Positions 51,313 to 60,654 of a stretch of DNA of 64,000 bases are shown here, one piece after another (position 1 is the stretch's first letter; each line of letters starts with the position of its first letter). Both the position numbers and the translations under genes were made by a program. The stretch comes from Anaerolinea sp. (GTDB lineage Bacteria; Chloroflexota; Anaerolineae; Anaerolineales; Anaerolineaceae). The stretch covers positions 1-64,000 of the forward strand of contig PNON01000003.1 in the NCBI GenBank assembly GCA_013824865.1. The letters are read 5' to 3'. The notes under the pieces were generated by a model, which saw only the letters and a program-made list of their open reading frames with translations, ran no database searches and was not told where the DNA came from.

Positions 51313-51776
51313 AACAACATACTGTTATCCTGCTCATCGGATCCAATATTGATCCGTATTACCATCTGCCTCGAATCCTTGCAGATATCAGCCAGCAATT
51401 CACGATCACCGCTCAGTCGGTCATCTATGAAACGCTACCAGTAGGTGAAACGGGATCAAATTTCTTGAATATTGCCATCTCCATTATTACAACCCTTGAT
51501 ATTCACTCGCTTAAAAACAATGCGTTACAAAATATTGAAATACGCCATGGTCGTAAACGTTCGGCTGATAAATATGCACCCCGCACCGCGGATATTGACA
51601 TCATTGCTTTTGATGATAAGGTGCTCGAAAGCAACCTGTGGCAAATAGCATTCATAGCGGTTCCAGTTTCTGATATTGCACCAGAATTGCTCAATGCAAA
51701 TACTGGTGAGCTCTTGAAGGAGCGAGCAGAGCAATTAAAAGAAACAAGCTGGATAGTTGCCCATCCAGCTCTTTGA
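51300..51776 (+). CDS. folK: 2-amino-4-hydroxy-6-hydroxymethyldihydropteridine diphosphokinase
   Basis: VILLIGSNIDPYYHL, SVIYETLPVG, RHGRKRSADKYAPRTADIDIIAFD. Confidence 0.92.
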   Translation: MENLKQHTVILLIGSNIDPYYHLPRILADISQQFTITAQSVIYETLPVGETGSNFLNIAISIITTLDIHSLKNNALQNIEIRHGRKRSADKYAPRTADIDIIAFDDKVLESNLWQIAFIAVPVSDIAPELLNANTGELLKERAEQLKETSWIVAHPAL

Positions 51777-51789
51777 AAATATCACTCAC

Positions 51790-52425
51790 TTAGATATGCA
51801 GAGGTTCCGCTGCCCTGGAGATATTATCCAGGAACTCCATACGGGTTGCCATATTATTTCTAAAATACCCATGTACCGCGGAAGTAGTCATCCGTGCATC
51901 CGTCTTTTTTACTCCTCGCATCATTGAGCAAAGGTGCAACGCTTCGATAACCACCGCTACCCCTTTGGGATGTAATAGCTCATTTAAGAAATCTGCCACC
52001 TGACTTGTCATACGCTCTTGAACTTGCAGCCGCTTCGCAAACATATCCACAACCCGCGGAATCTTGGATAAACCGATGACTTTACCATCCGGCACATATG
52101 CCACATGCGCACGTCCGATAAATGGCAGCATATGATGCTCGCACATGCTGTAGAACTCTATATCCCGTACAATCACCATCTGATCATATTGAACATCAAA
52201 TATGGCATCATTGACCATGGCTACTGGGTCCACCCGATAACCAGCCAATAGCTCTTCGTACATCCGCGATACTCTCTCCGGAGTCTTTTTCAAACCATCA
52301 CGCACAGGGTCTTCACCGACAGCTTCTATAATGGATGTTATTGCTGCCTGCAATGCCTCAAAGTTCATCTCTTTGCCTGAGATGAGTTGAGCTGCCCGAT
52401 ATACACTTTCATTATCTCCAAACAT
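51790..52425 (-). CDS. folE: GTP cyclohydrolase I
   Basis: [73 protein letters not shown]. Start at MFGDNES chosen for its GAGG-like RBS; the ORF extends to 52461. Confidence 0.95.
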   Translation of the reverse strand: MFGDNESVYRAAQLISGKEMNFEALQAAITSIIEAVGEDPVRDGLKKTPERVSRMYEELLAGYRVDPVAMVNDAIFDVQYDQMVIVRDIEFYSMCEHHMLPFIGRAHVAYVPDGKVIGLSKIPRVVDMFAKRLQVQERMTSQVADFLNELLHPKGVAVVIEALHLCSMMRGVKKTDARMTTSAVHGYFRNNMATRMEFLDNISRAAEPLHI

Positions 52426-52505
52426 GCATTCCTCATTCATTAAGTCGGGGCGGAAAAACAATATCCGCCCCGGTTATTTACTCATGATGTATATCCTGAA
52501 ATCAA

Positions 52506-53069
52506 TTATCCTATATCTGGCATTATTAAGCCATAAGAGCCATCCCGGCGATGATAAAGAACATTCAGACTATTCGTGGCGACATTATAAAATACAAAGA
52601 AGTCCTCGTGCCCGAGCAAGTTCATCTGTTCAATGGCCTCCAGTTCGTCCATAGGCACCATTTTGAATATCTTTCTGCGCATGATTATACTATTCGCAAC
52701 TGGTTCCTGGGCTTCAGCAGGTATTTCAGTTACTTCCGCTACACTGCGACCGTCTCCACGGCCTTTATAGTGCTTCCCCTTGTATCTTTCGATCTGGCGC
52801 TGCATTTTTTCAATAGCGGCATCGTAAGCTGCAAATATATCATCTGATCTTTCTTCAGTGCGTAGGATGTACCCTTTCCCACGGATTGTGATCTGCGCCA
52901 CTTGCCGGTCTGACACACTGCGGGCAGATTTAACGTATGCCAAGTCCACCTTAACATCATCCATATTGGTCAACATCCGGTCAAATTTTACTGCTTTCTT
53001 GCTGACATACTCCCTGATACGATCTGAGATTTCCATGTTTTTGCCGAATATTTCTAGTTTTGTAGTCAT
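52506..53069 (-). CDS. hpf: Ribosome hibernation promoting factor, long form (HPF/RaiA)
   Basis: N-domain LEIFGKNMEISDRIREYVSKKAVKFDRML; C-domain IIMRRKIFKMVPMDELEAIEQMNLLGHEDFFVFYNVATNSLNVLYHRRDGSYGLI. Confidence 0.95.
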   Translation of the reverse strand: MTTKLEIFGKNMEISDRIREYVSKKAVKFDRMLTNMDDVKVDLAYVKSARSVSDRQVAQITIRGKGYILRTEERSDDIFAAYDAAIEKMQRQIERYKGKHYKGRGDGRSVAEVTEIPAEAQEPVANSIIMRRKIFKMVPMDELEAIEQMNLLGHEDFFVFYNVATNSLNVLYHRRDGSYGLIMPDIG

Positions 53070-53124
53070 CGTGTCCTCCATTTGTCGTTACTTTATTATA
53101 TTAAATACTCTTACGGGGATTAAA

Positions 53125-53859
53125 TCAAGTATATCTATGTACAAGCATCGCCCGCGCTACAGACAATCCATAGATACTTGTGGCGCCGGCAGCTTTCAAA
53201 GCTCTTGCACTTTCTTCCATCGTTGCTCCGGTGGTGATGATATCATCCACAACAAGCACGGATCTCCCCTCAACCATATTAGTATCAGCGTGGAATGCGT
53301 CCTTGACATTAACCTTTCTATTTTCAGCACTGAGGTCAACCTGCGAAATAGTTTCTCGGCTACGTTTCAATATCCGGGAATGATAGGGTATCCTGGATTT
53401 TAGTGCGATCGGGTACGCTATCATTGCTGCCTGATTATATCCGCGCTCTTTCAGGCGAGCCCTCCCAAGTGGAACCGGGACGATGAGGTCAATCTTCCAT
53501 CCCAGCTTTTGAAGAAAGTTGGTACTCTTACTCGCAAGAATCTCTCCAATTCCCAGGTCATTCTTGTACTTTAAGGCATGCAGAGCTTCCCTTATTTCCC
53601 CCTCATAGCTATACTGCGATCGAATACTGCTGAAACTGGGTGGATTATTACTACACTCATCACACTGCTCATTCCCCTCAGCTGGAATTCCGCAACAATC
53701 GCAAACTAAATCAGGTAATAGGTTAAGTTTGCTTTCGCAATGGTTACACCATCTAACCCCTGGAACACCACAGCCGCTGCAAGTCGGTGGAAATAGCCAA
53801 TCCAGCGCTTCCCAAAATAATTGATAACCAGAATAGGCGTATTGTTCCCGCTGGATCAT
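53125..53859 (-). CDS. comF: ComF family phosphoribosyltransferase
   Basis: CSGCGVPGVRWCNHCESKL, LIVPVPLGRARLKERGYNQAAMIA, VLVVDDIITTGATMEESARALKAAGA. Confidence 0.93.
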   Translation of the reverse strand: MIQREQYAYSGYQLFWEALDWLFPPTCSGCGVPGVRWCNHCESKLNLLPDLVCDCCGIPAEGNEQCDECSNNPPSFSSIRSQYSYEGEIREALHALKYKNDLGIGEILASKSTNFLQKLGWKIDLIVPVPLGRARLKERGYNQAAMIAYPIALKSRIPYHSRILKRSRETISQVDLSAENRKVNVKDAFHADTNMVEGRSVLVVDDIITTGATMEESARALKAAGATSIYGLSVARAMLVHRYT

Positions 53860-53877
53860 CTTTCGTGGATTGTTGAC

Positions 53878-54822
53878 TTACTTAAACATGGTGGAAACTG
53901 CTGAATTCATCAGTTTAAAAATGGCGGGTGCCATAATGATGATGAAGACGGAAGGAAAGATCAAAAGCGCCATTGGAATAAGCATCTTAATTGGCGTTTT
54001 ATGGGCTTCCTCTTCTGCATGCTGACGCCGCCGCATTCTCATCTGATCCGACTGGATGCGCAAAATCTTCGCCATGCTAACACCCAGTTGTTCACTCTGG
54101 ATGACTGCTGCGATGAAACTGGTCATTTCAGGGATATCAACTCTGTCAGCCATTCCACGAAGAGCCTCTTTCCTGGCTTTTCCATATTGAATTTCCGTAA
54201 TCACACGTCCGAATGCCTGTGACAATTCATTATCCCATTTTTCAGAAACCTTCGCCACAGCTGCATCAAAACCCAATCCGGCTTCCACGCATATTGTGAG
54301 TAAATCCAGTGCATCCGGCATACTCAATTTTATGCTTTTTTGTCGTTTTTTGGATAGATTCGTCAACCAAAGACGAGGATAGATAAAGCCAAAAACACAG
54401 AATCCACCAATAACAATTAAGTTGGTTAGCGATGCCCACTTATCAGATGTAAAGAAGAATATTGCCCAGAAACTTCCGCCAAAGAGCAATGCTCCACCTC
54501 CTTGCATCAGGATGATTGTTCCAGGTTCAAACTTTCCTGTCAATCCTGCCATATCAATTTTCTTTTGGATAATATTTAATGGATCTTTTGGGAATAGTTT
54601 ATTAACTGACTCGCCCAATCTATGAAGGAACGGTGAAATTACTCGGTCCATGAAAGGCTGCGCCATTTCTATTTCTTCCAACGTACCTGTGTCAGCCAGG
54701 TTTGTTGCATTTTGTAAGCGTTGCTCGATAATCTCGTCGCGTTTTGGTATTTGAGATATGATAGCCAACACTAGAAAAACGACTACAACAACAATTATTA
54801 GTAGAAGCACTGTTAGATTCAT
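53878..54822 (-). CDS. Type II secretion/Tad system inner-membrane protein TadC-like
   Basis: MPDALDLLTICVEAGLGFDAAVAKVSEKWDNEL, T2SF-like domain with terminal TM helices. Confidence 0.9.
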   Translation of the reverse strand: MNLTVLLLIIVVVVVFLVLAIISQIPKRDEIIEQRLQNATNLADTGTLEEIEMAQPFMDRVISPFLHRLGESVNKLFPKDPLNIIQKKIDMAGLTGKFEPGTIILMQGGGALLFGGSFWAIFFFTSDKWASLTNLIVIGGFCVFGFIYPRLWLTNLSKKRQKSIKLSMPDALDLLTICVEAGLGFDAAVAKVSEKWDNELSQAFGRVITEIQYGKARKEALRGMADRVDIPEMTSFIAAVIQSEQLGVSMAKILRIQSDQMRMRRRQHAEEEAHKTPIKMLIPMALLIFPSVFIIIMAPAIFKLMNSAVSTMFK

Positions 54823-54840
54823 AGAGATCCTAAATGCATA

Positions 54841-55818
54841 TTAAACTTCAACTATAGCCAACTTTCGCATGATCAAATAGCCAATAGTGATCATTATTAC
54901 TACAGTCCCCAGTGCGATATACCCACAGGGAACATTCTGGGGGGCAAAGAATTCCATGATGTAACTTCTATCAGCTAAAAATAGGAGGAGCATCAAGGCA
55001 ACCGGCATTATCGATAAGAATCTGCCCGAGTACATCGCCTGGGTTGTGAGCACTCTGATCTCACCCTTGATTCTTACCCTATCCCGAATGGTATGCGAAA
55101 TTGTTTCAAGAATTTCCGAGAGATTACCACCCACTTCCCTTTGGACGTTCATCGCCGTCACGATCAAATCCAGATCCTCACTGGGAATTCGTTTGCAGAG
55201 ATTGGCAAGAGCTCTTTCTACACTCACTCCAAGCTGAACTTCCTGTACAACTCGCCGGAATTCATCCGAAATTGGTGCTGGCAATTCCCGGCTTATAGAT
55301 TCCATCGCTTGCAAGTTTGAATATCCAGCTCGTAAACCATTTACCATCAGGTTGAGCATATCTGGCAGCTGGTTATCAAACTTGGTCAGACGGCGCGTTT
55401 GTTCTGATTTGAGGTACATGCCGGGAATGAATCCCCCAACGACACCACCCAGTAGGATAATATACCATTCAAATCCACCCAGAAATGCGGCCAATAATGC
55501 CAATCCAGCAATTGCAACTATTTGCATCCCTAGATACTCGAGAGGTTTAAGGCGAATATCCGCACGGCTCAGATTTCGTGCAATTTTATTTCCCCACGAC
55601 GACTGCAATATCATTTTATGAATACCATCACTCAATCCAGCAGGTTTTTTCTCAAAATCATATATGGCCTCAGCGTCACCCTGGATTTCTTCAACGAAAG
55701 CGGGGGTATCACCTTTCAACTCTGGTTCGCTGTCTTTCCGCGATAAAAATAATCCACCAAATAGTAGCAAAATTGCGATTACCAGAGAGATCAGAATGAT
55801 GATCGTCATTAATGACAT
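54841..55818 (-). CDS. Type II secretion/Tad system inner-membrane protein TadB-like
   Basis: LPDMLNLMVNGLRAGYSNLQAMESISRELPAPISDEFRRVVQEVQLGVSVERALANL; start set at MSLMTIIIL. Confidence 0.9.
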   Translation of the reverse strand: MSLMTIIILISLVIAILLLFGGLFLSRKDSEPELKGDTPAFVEEIQGDAEAIYDFEKKPAGLSDGIHKMILQSSWGNKIARNLSRADIRLKPLEYLGMQIVAIAGLALLAAFLGGFEWYIILLGGVVGGFIPGMYLKSEQTRRLTKFDNQLPDMLNLMVNGLRAGYSNLQAMESISRELPAPISDEFRRVVQEVQLGVSVERALANLCKRIPSEDLDLIVTAMNVQREVGGNLSEILETISHTIRDRVRIKGEIRVLTTQAMYSGRFLSIMPVALMLLLFLADRSYIMEFFAPQNVPCGYIALGTVVIMITIGYLIMRKLAIVEV

Positions 55819-55841
55819 TTCATCTACCTGTTGAATCCTTC

Positions 55842-57245
55842 TTATGAATTTCCTGGTATCAGGACGCCAGTTGATAGCATTTTCACGGGGAATGATATCC
55901 CCGCTGCCTCTATCTTTTCCAACAGGACCGGGCAATATCCAGTCGGTTTGAGTTGACCATGAAGTTTGCCATTATGGTAACCTTGATTTTCAAACTTGAA
56001 AATATCGGCTATATTGATATTTCCATCTACGATGCCTAGGACTTCAGAGATGGAGGTAATTTTTCTTGTGCCATCCCGCATTCGCTCAATGTGAATGACC
56101 AGATTAATTGCACTGCAGATTTGCTCGCGGATGGCACGGGCTGGAAGATCCATTCCAGCCATTAAAACCATGGTTTCCAAACGTGCCATGGTATCTTTCG
56201 GACTATTCGAGTGCAGCGTCGACATGGAGCCATCGTGACCAGTATTCATTGCTTGCAACATATCCAGAGCAGCTCCATCTCGAATCTCACCCACGATGAT
56301 CCGATCCGGTCGCATTCGCAGGGAATTGGTCACGAGTTCGCGAATGGTGACTTCGCCCTTCCCCTCAATGTTAATGGGGCGCGACTCAAGCGTTACGATA
56401 TGCTCCTGGCGTAACTGCAGTTCTGCTGCGTTTTCAATCGTTATAATGCGTTCATCATCCGGAATAAAACTTGACAGGACATTGAGCAAAGTAGTCTTAC
56501 CAGAACCGGTACCCCCAGAAACCAAGATGTTGATTTTGGCTTCCACGCAGGCTTTAATGAAAAAAGCTGCATCAGGTGAGAGAGTTCGTAGTTGGATAAG
56601 TTTTTCGATGGTAATCGGATTTTTGGCGAATTTCCGAATAGTAAGCACTGGACCGATCAGGGAGATGGGTGGAATGACTGCATTGACACGCGACCCATCC
56701 GGCAATCTGGCATCGACATAAGGGCTGGTTTCATCAATTCGACGGCCTAGTGGGGCGACTATTTTTTCTATGATTCGCATCAGATGTTCATTGCTTTCAA
56801 ACAAGTTCGGTAAACGAACCAGCTTTCCATCCCTCTCAATAAATAATTCGGTTGCTCCATTGACCATAATCTCGGTGATGGTTTCATCTTGTAGTAATGG
56901 TTCCAACGGGCCATAACCCATAATCTCGGCAATGATCTGTTCGAACAGCTTACCCTTTTCAAATTTTGATAAGGGTATTTTTTCTTCATCCAGTATCTGT
57001 TGGAATAGTACCTGGATCCTTTTTTTTACCTCTTCTGTCTTTACTATGTCTTTCTCAATGTCCAATTCCGCTAATAGTTTGGTCTGGATCCTGTCCTTGA
57101 GTTCGAACATAGTCCCACTCGCGTCTGTCTTGGTAACAGGTGTGGAACTGACTTTATCGACCACTGGAGTTATTTCCGGTTTATCCAGCGGTCCGGTAGT
57201 TGGGGTCTGAGGCCCGGTGCTTAGTCTATCAAGAATCGAGGGCAT
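55842..57245 (-). CDS. CpaF/TadA family secretion ATPase
   Basis: NILVSGGTGSGKTTLLNVLSSFIPDDERIITIENAAELQL, IIVGEIRDGAALDMLQAMNTGHDGSMSTLHSNSPKD. Confidence 0.96.
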   Translation of the reverse strand: MPSILDRLSTGPQTPTTGPLDKPEITPVVDKVSSTPVTKTDASGTMFELKDRIQTKLLAELDIEKDIVKTEEVKKRIQVLFQQILDEEKIPLSKFEKGKLFEQIIAEIMGYGPLEPLLQDETITEIMVNGATELFIERDGKLVRLPNLFESNEHLMRIIEKIVAPLGRRIDETSPYVDARLPDGSRVNAVIPPISLIGPVLTIRKFAKNPITIEKLIQLRTLSPDAAFFIKACVEAKINILVSGGTGSGKTTLLNVLSSFIPDDERIITIENAAELQLRQEHIVTLESRPINIEGKGEVTIRELVTNSLRMRPDRIIVGEIRDGAALDMLQAMNTGHDGSMSTLHSNSPKDTMARLETMVLMAGMDLPARAIREQICSAINLVIHIERMRDGTRKITSISEVLGIVDGNINIADIFKFENQGYHNGKLHGQLKPTGYCPVLLEKIEAAGISFPVKMLSTGVLIPGNS

Positions 57246-57288
57246 ATTCTATCTCATCCATTAATTAAAGATACGGTTTATCATCTGA

Positions 57289-58377
57289 TTAATACGGTGT
57301 CGGTGAAGGGTCAACATTTGGCAGGCTAAGAATGGTGATAGCAGGTTCTATACTATAAGGTAATTTTACAGGAAGCTTGATTTGATAAGTATCCATTGCA
57401 TATTGCAAACTCACCGAGTCGGTTTGTACCATTTGGTCATCACCGGCACTGCGCAACACCATATTCATTTGAACTCCGCTATAAACCAGGTAATTCAAGG
57501 CAACCGCATCCTGAGGAGTTACGATAATCGTAATAATCTTTGGTCTGATAATCGTTTTTGTCACAGGTTGTTCTTGTGTTGTTGGTGTGGGCGTGGGTTG
57601 TATCTCCATTTCAGCTTCTATTTCCTCATCAATGGTTTCGCCAACTTGTAGGACAACCACATTCTGGAGAATCGTCTGGCTGACGATGCGGGGACGCTGG
57701 AGTTCAGATGGTAACAAATACAATGGCTGTGCTAAAGAGACGTCTTGCTCCGCTCTGCCTTTGGGAGAAGGTACCGCCAGTGATTGTACAAATGCCACCA
57801 TGGATGGTAAATCGGTCGTTCCAGCCCCTGGAATGACCATTGCAGATAAATTTGGCAAACGTGATTGGAATTCCGCATCTACATCCACAAACATCATGGT
57901 ACCAATCACATTGATGTGATCGCCAGGTTTGATGGTATAACCCACGCTCGAAAGCGGATTGGGTACTGGAATCGATATCGCCACCATACCTTCGGGTATC
58001 ATATAAGATTCTATCGACCCAGTTGGGCTTTCTGTGATAAGCGAACTGGTAATGGGTATTTTTGCAGCCAGGTCCATGGTCACTTTTTTACCTACTACTT
58101 CATTTATATCCGTAAAGAATACACCTGGAATAAGCAGCCGCTTGGGATAGGGAATGACCGTCACCATGTCTGGAGTTACGACATTGCCAAACTTTATCGG
58201 TTGAATACTGATGACAATGCTGGACATCTCTTCGCCTGGAGTCGGTACTACCTCAGCAGCTTGGTTCGCAGAAGTTTGTGGACTGACATACAGAACCCAT
58301 ACGAGAATAACACCAAAGATTAGCAGAAGTGCGAGATAAATCAGTACCTTTCCGCTGCGTTTTGATTTCTGAGCCAT
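57289..58377 (-). CDS. Flp pilus assembly protein CpaB/RcpC-like (SAF domain)
   Basis: N-term TM; VVTPDMVTVIPYPK, MVAISIPVPNPLSSVGYTIKPGDHINVIGTM, VTPQDAVALNYLVYSGVQMNMVLRSAGDD. Confidence 0.88.
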   Translation of the reverse strand: MAQKSKRSGKVLIYLALLLIFGVILVWVLYVSPQTSANQAAEVVPTPGEEMSSIVISIQPIKFGNVVTPDMVTVIPYPKRLLIPGVFFTDINEVVGKKVTMDLAAKIPITSSLITESPTGSIESYMIPEGMVAISIPVPNPLSSVGYTIKPGDHINVIGTMMFVDVDAEFQSRLPNLSAMVIPGAGTTDLPSMVAFVQSLAVPSPKGRAEQDVSLAQPLYLLPSELQRPRIVSQTILQNVVVLQVGETIDEEIEAEMEIQPTPTPTTQEQPVTKTIIRPKIITIIVTPQDAVALNYLVYSGVQMNMVLRSAGDDQMVQTDSVSLQYAMDTYQIKLPVKLPYSIEPAITILSLPNVDPSPTPY

Positions 58378-58471
58378 GGTGACCTCCTGCTACCCTGAAT
58401 TATATAATGTGAAGATACAAGTTCAGTTTTTATTATATATCAAGTTAGAATATAGTATATAGTCAGAATCA

Positions 58472-58511
58472 AATAAACAAGAAACCCCACAGGTGGGGCT
58501 ACTTGTTTATT
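58472..58511 (-). terminator. Strong hairpin between flp pilin and cpaB (possible attenuator)
   Basis: AATAAACAAG aa ACCCCAC aggt GGGGC tact... CTTGTTTATT long stem; minus-strand pilin stop at 58539 lies just upstream. Confidence 0.8.
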
Positions 58512-58538
58512 ATTTTATGCAGGTTTGATTTAACTGGC

Positions 58539-58688
58539 TTACAGCGCGTCGACAATTTCCTGGAACAGGTTGGCAATAGCAGGACCGAGAAGCCGCAACA
58601 CAACCACCACCACGATGGCAATCAGGGCGATGATCAGCGCGTATTCGATCAGGGTTTGTCCTTTTTCATTTCGTTTGAGTAGGTTCAT
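58539..58688 (-). CDS. Flp/Fap-type small pilin
   Basis: Translated by eye: MNLLKRNEKGQTLIEYALIIALIAIVVVVVLRLLGPAIANLFQEIVDAL*; GQTLIEYALI prepilin processing motif. Absent from ORF track (49 aa). Confidence 0.93.
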   Translation of the reverse strand: MNLLKRNEKGQTLIEYALIIALIAIVVVVVLRLLGPAIANLFQEIVDAL

Positions 58689-58922
58689 TTTCTTCTCCTT
58701 AAAATAGTTAATATTATTTTGATCTGTCTATATTTTATACTATTCCGGTCAATTATTATATTAAGAATTCCTTACAATTTACTAACTTTTAATCTTTCGT
58801 TAATAAAGCAACCGTTACCATCATGAAACCAGGATAGTTAACCGTACGTATACATTATTGTGATAAGACACAATAATCACTATAATAAGTATAGGCAAAA
58901 TTATATTCCTTGAGGAGGATAA

Positions 58923-59447
58923 ATGAGCGACATATTTAATAAGGTTGTATCGCAGCAAGATGCCATCCGCAAGTTGCTGGGTAAAATCCCAGGCTTCAGT
59001 GGATATTTTGAGCGCGAGAACCGCAGGTCTTCAGATAAGGTGCTGCGGGATATGGTTGCCAAGCAATTTGAGGAAGTGTGGAGCCGCATCTCAGGTCTCC
59101 AACGGGACCTCATATCGCAGGGAGCCATTTATGCTATTGACGATCTTGAGGCAGCGGCAGTCAAGATACGCCAGGTAATCGATAGGGTGCAAAAAGCATC
59201 TTACGGTTATAGTGGATTCTTTGACGCAGTTAAGATCAATGAAAAAGAATTAGAGCTACTATATAATTATGATCTTGCCATGCTGGATAACGTGGATGCA
59301 GTCAGTAAAGCTGTGGATAATGTGGAAACTTCAATTGGGTCCGATGGGCTCCCTGCCGCTATTCGGAACCTCACCATGGTTGCGGAACAATGCGTCTCTA
59401 TGTTCAACAAACGTGCTGAAGTGATTACTGCATCTATTCCTCAGTAA
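58923..59447 (+). CDS. Helical hypothetical protein upstream of SPFH gene
   Basis: 174-aa ORF, predicted mainly helical, AGGAGG RBS; 28-nt gap to the SPFH ORF. Confidence 0.75.
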   Translation: MSDIFNKVVSQQDAIRKLLGKIPGFSGYFERENRRSSDKVLRDMVAKQFEEVWSRISGLQRDLISQGAIYAIDDLEAAAVKIRQVIDRVQKASYGYSGFFDAVKINEKELELLYNYDLAMLDNVDAVSKAVDNVETSIGSDGLPAAIRNLTMVAEQCVSMFNKRAEVITASIPQ

Positions 59448-59475
59448 AACCAACAAATAAAAACGGAGAATTAAT

Positions 59476-60534
59476 ATGGCTAGGATTTTTGACGTAGTTG
59501 AATACCCGAGCGAGATGACGGATGAAATCGTCCATCGATTCCCCGAGGTGGGAGTTGCAGATCTGCGCATTGGCTCCCAGGTGATTGTACGTGAATCTCA
59601 AAACGTGGTCTTCTTTCGGGATGGAAAAGCATTGGACACTTTTGGCCCTGGACGTCATACCATCATTACCGCCAATATTCCGAAGGTGATCGATTTTATA
59701 GGCAAAGCCTTCAATGACCGCACGCCTTTCACCGCAGAAGTATATTATGTGTCCATGCGTGAATTTGCAGACCGCAAATGGGGAACCCCCCAGCCTATCA
59801 TCGTCCGCAACCCTGGCATGGGCCTTGGAGTCGCTCTATTACAGGGTTTTGGCACCTACAGTGTACAAATCAGCGACCCACAGCAATTCGTCGTCCAGAT
59901 CTGTGGTGCCCAGGGTATCTATCGCATGTCGGATATTGAAAACCGGCTGCGTACCATGCTGCTCTCCAAACTTCAGGATCTGCTCGGGGAGACTGCTGGC
60001 AAGAATTCAGTAGTGGAATTAATAGCCCTAACTGATGAGATCGGCGCTGGTGTCCGTGCCAAAACACAGGATGATTTCAAAGCAATCGGAATGACCCTGA
60101 AATCCTTCTATATCGGGAATCTCAAACCCTCAGATAAATCCGCTGAAGAACTGCGGGCGATGGGTATGCTCGATATGCAAACCTATACCCAGCTCCAGGC
60201 CGCTGACGCTATGAGGGATGCCGCCCAGAATCCTTCTGGTGGCGCTGGGTTAACAGCCGGGATTGGCGCTGGAATGGGTATTGGCAATGTCCTAAGCCAG
60301 TCACTCCAAGGCATGACTGGCGCTGGAGCATCAGGGGCTGCTCAACGGAACGCTGCCAATGGTAATGCAGCTGGCATTCCAGATGTGATGACACCCGCTG
60401 AAGCAGCTGCCATTCTCAAAGTATCAGAAGAGGATGTGCTTGCTGCTATCACCGCCGGCGATCTTAAAGCACGCAAGATCGGTTCAGCATTTCGCATCAG
60501 CAAGGAGGCTGTCGAATCCTTCTTGAAAGGTTAA
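59476..60534 (+). CDS. SPFH/Band 7 (virion core protein-like) protein fused to C-terminal excisionase-type HTH
   Basis: MARIFDVVEYPSEMTDEIVHRFPEVGVADLRIGSQVIVRESQNVVFFRDGKALDTFGPGRHTI; Gly/Ala-rich linker; C-term VMTPAEAAAILKVSEEDVLAAITAGDLKARKIGSAFRISKEAVESFLKG. Confidence 0.9.
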   Translation: MARIFDVVEYPSEMTDEIVHRFPEVGVADLRIGSQVIVRESQNVVFFRDGKALDTFGPGRHTIITANIPKVIDFIGKAFNDRTPFTAEVYYVSMREFADRKWGTPQPIIVRNPGMGLGVALLQGFGTYSVQISDPQQFVVQICGAQGIYRMSDIENRLRTMLLSKLQDLLGETAGKNSVVELIALTDEIGAGVRAKTQDDFKAIGMTLKSFYIGNLKPSDKSAEELRAMGMLDMQTYTQLQAADAMRDAAQNPSGGAGLTAGIGAGMGIGNVLSQSLQGMTGAGASGAAQRNAANGNAAGIPDVMTPAEAAAILKVSEEDVLAAITAGDLKARKIGSAFRISKEAVESFLKG

Positions 60535-60553
60535 CACTTTTTCTATCCATTAT

Positions 60554-60578
60554 CAGGGCAGGAGCATATCCTGCCCTG
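60554..60578 (+). terminator. Terminator after SPFH-HTH gene
   Basis: CAGGGCAGGA gcata TCCTGCCCTG then TTTAATTT. Confidence 0.85.
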
Positions 60579-60654
60579 TTTAATTTCATGATGTTTTTTA
60601 TACATGATAAAATATAGGCAGGTCAATCCCAAATCCTAAAAACCAGGAGCCTGG

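Noticed and set aside
56296-56721. 141-aa plus-strand ORF opposite tadA/cpaF
   Set aside because: Antisense to the Walker A/B region of a confident ATPase.
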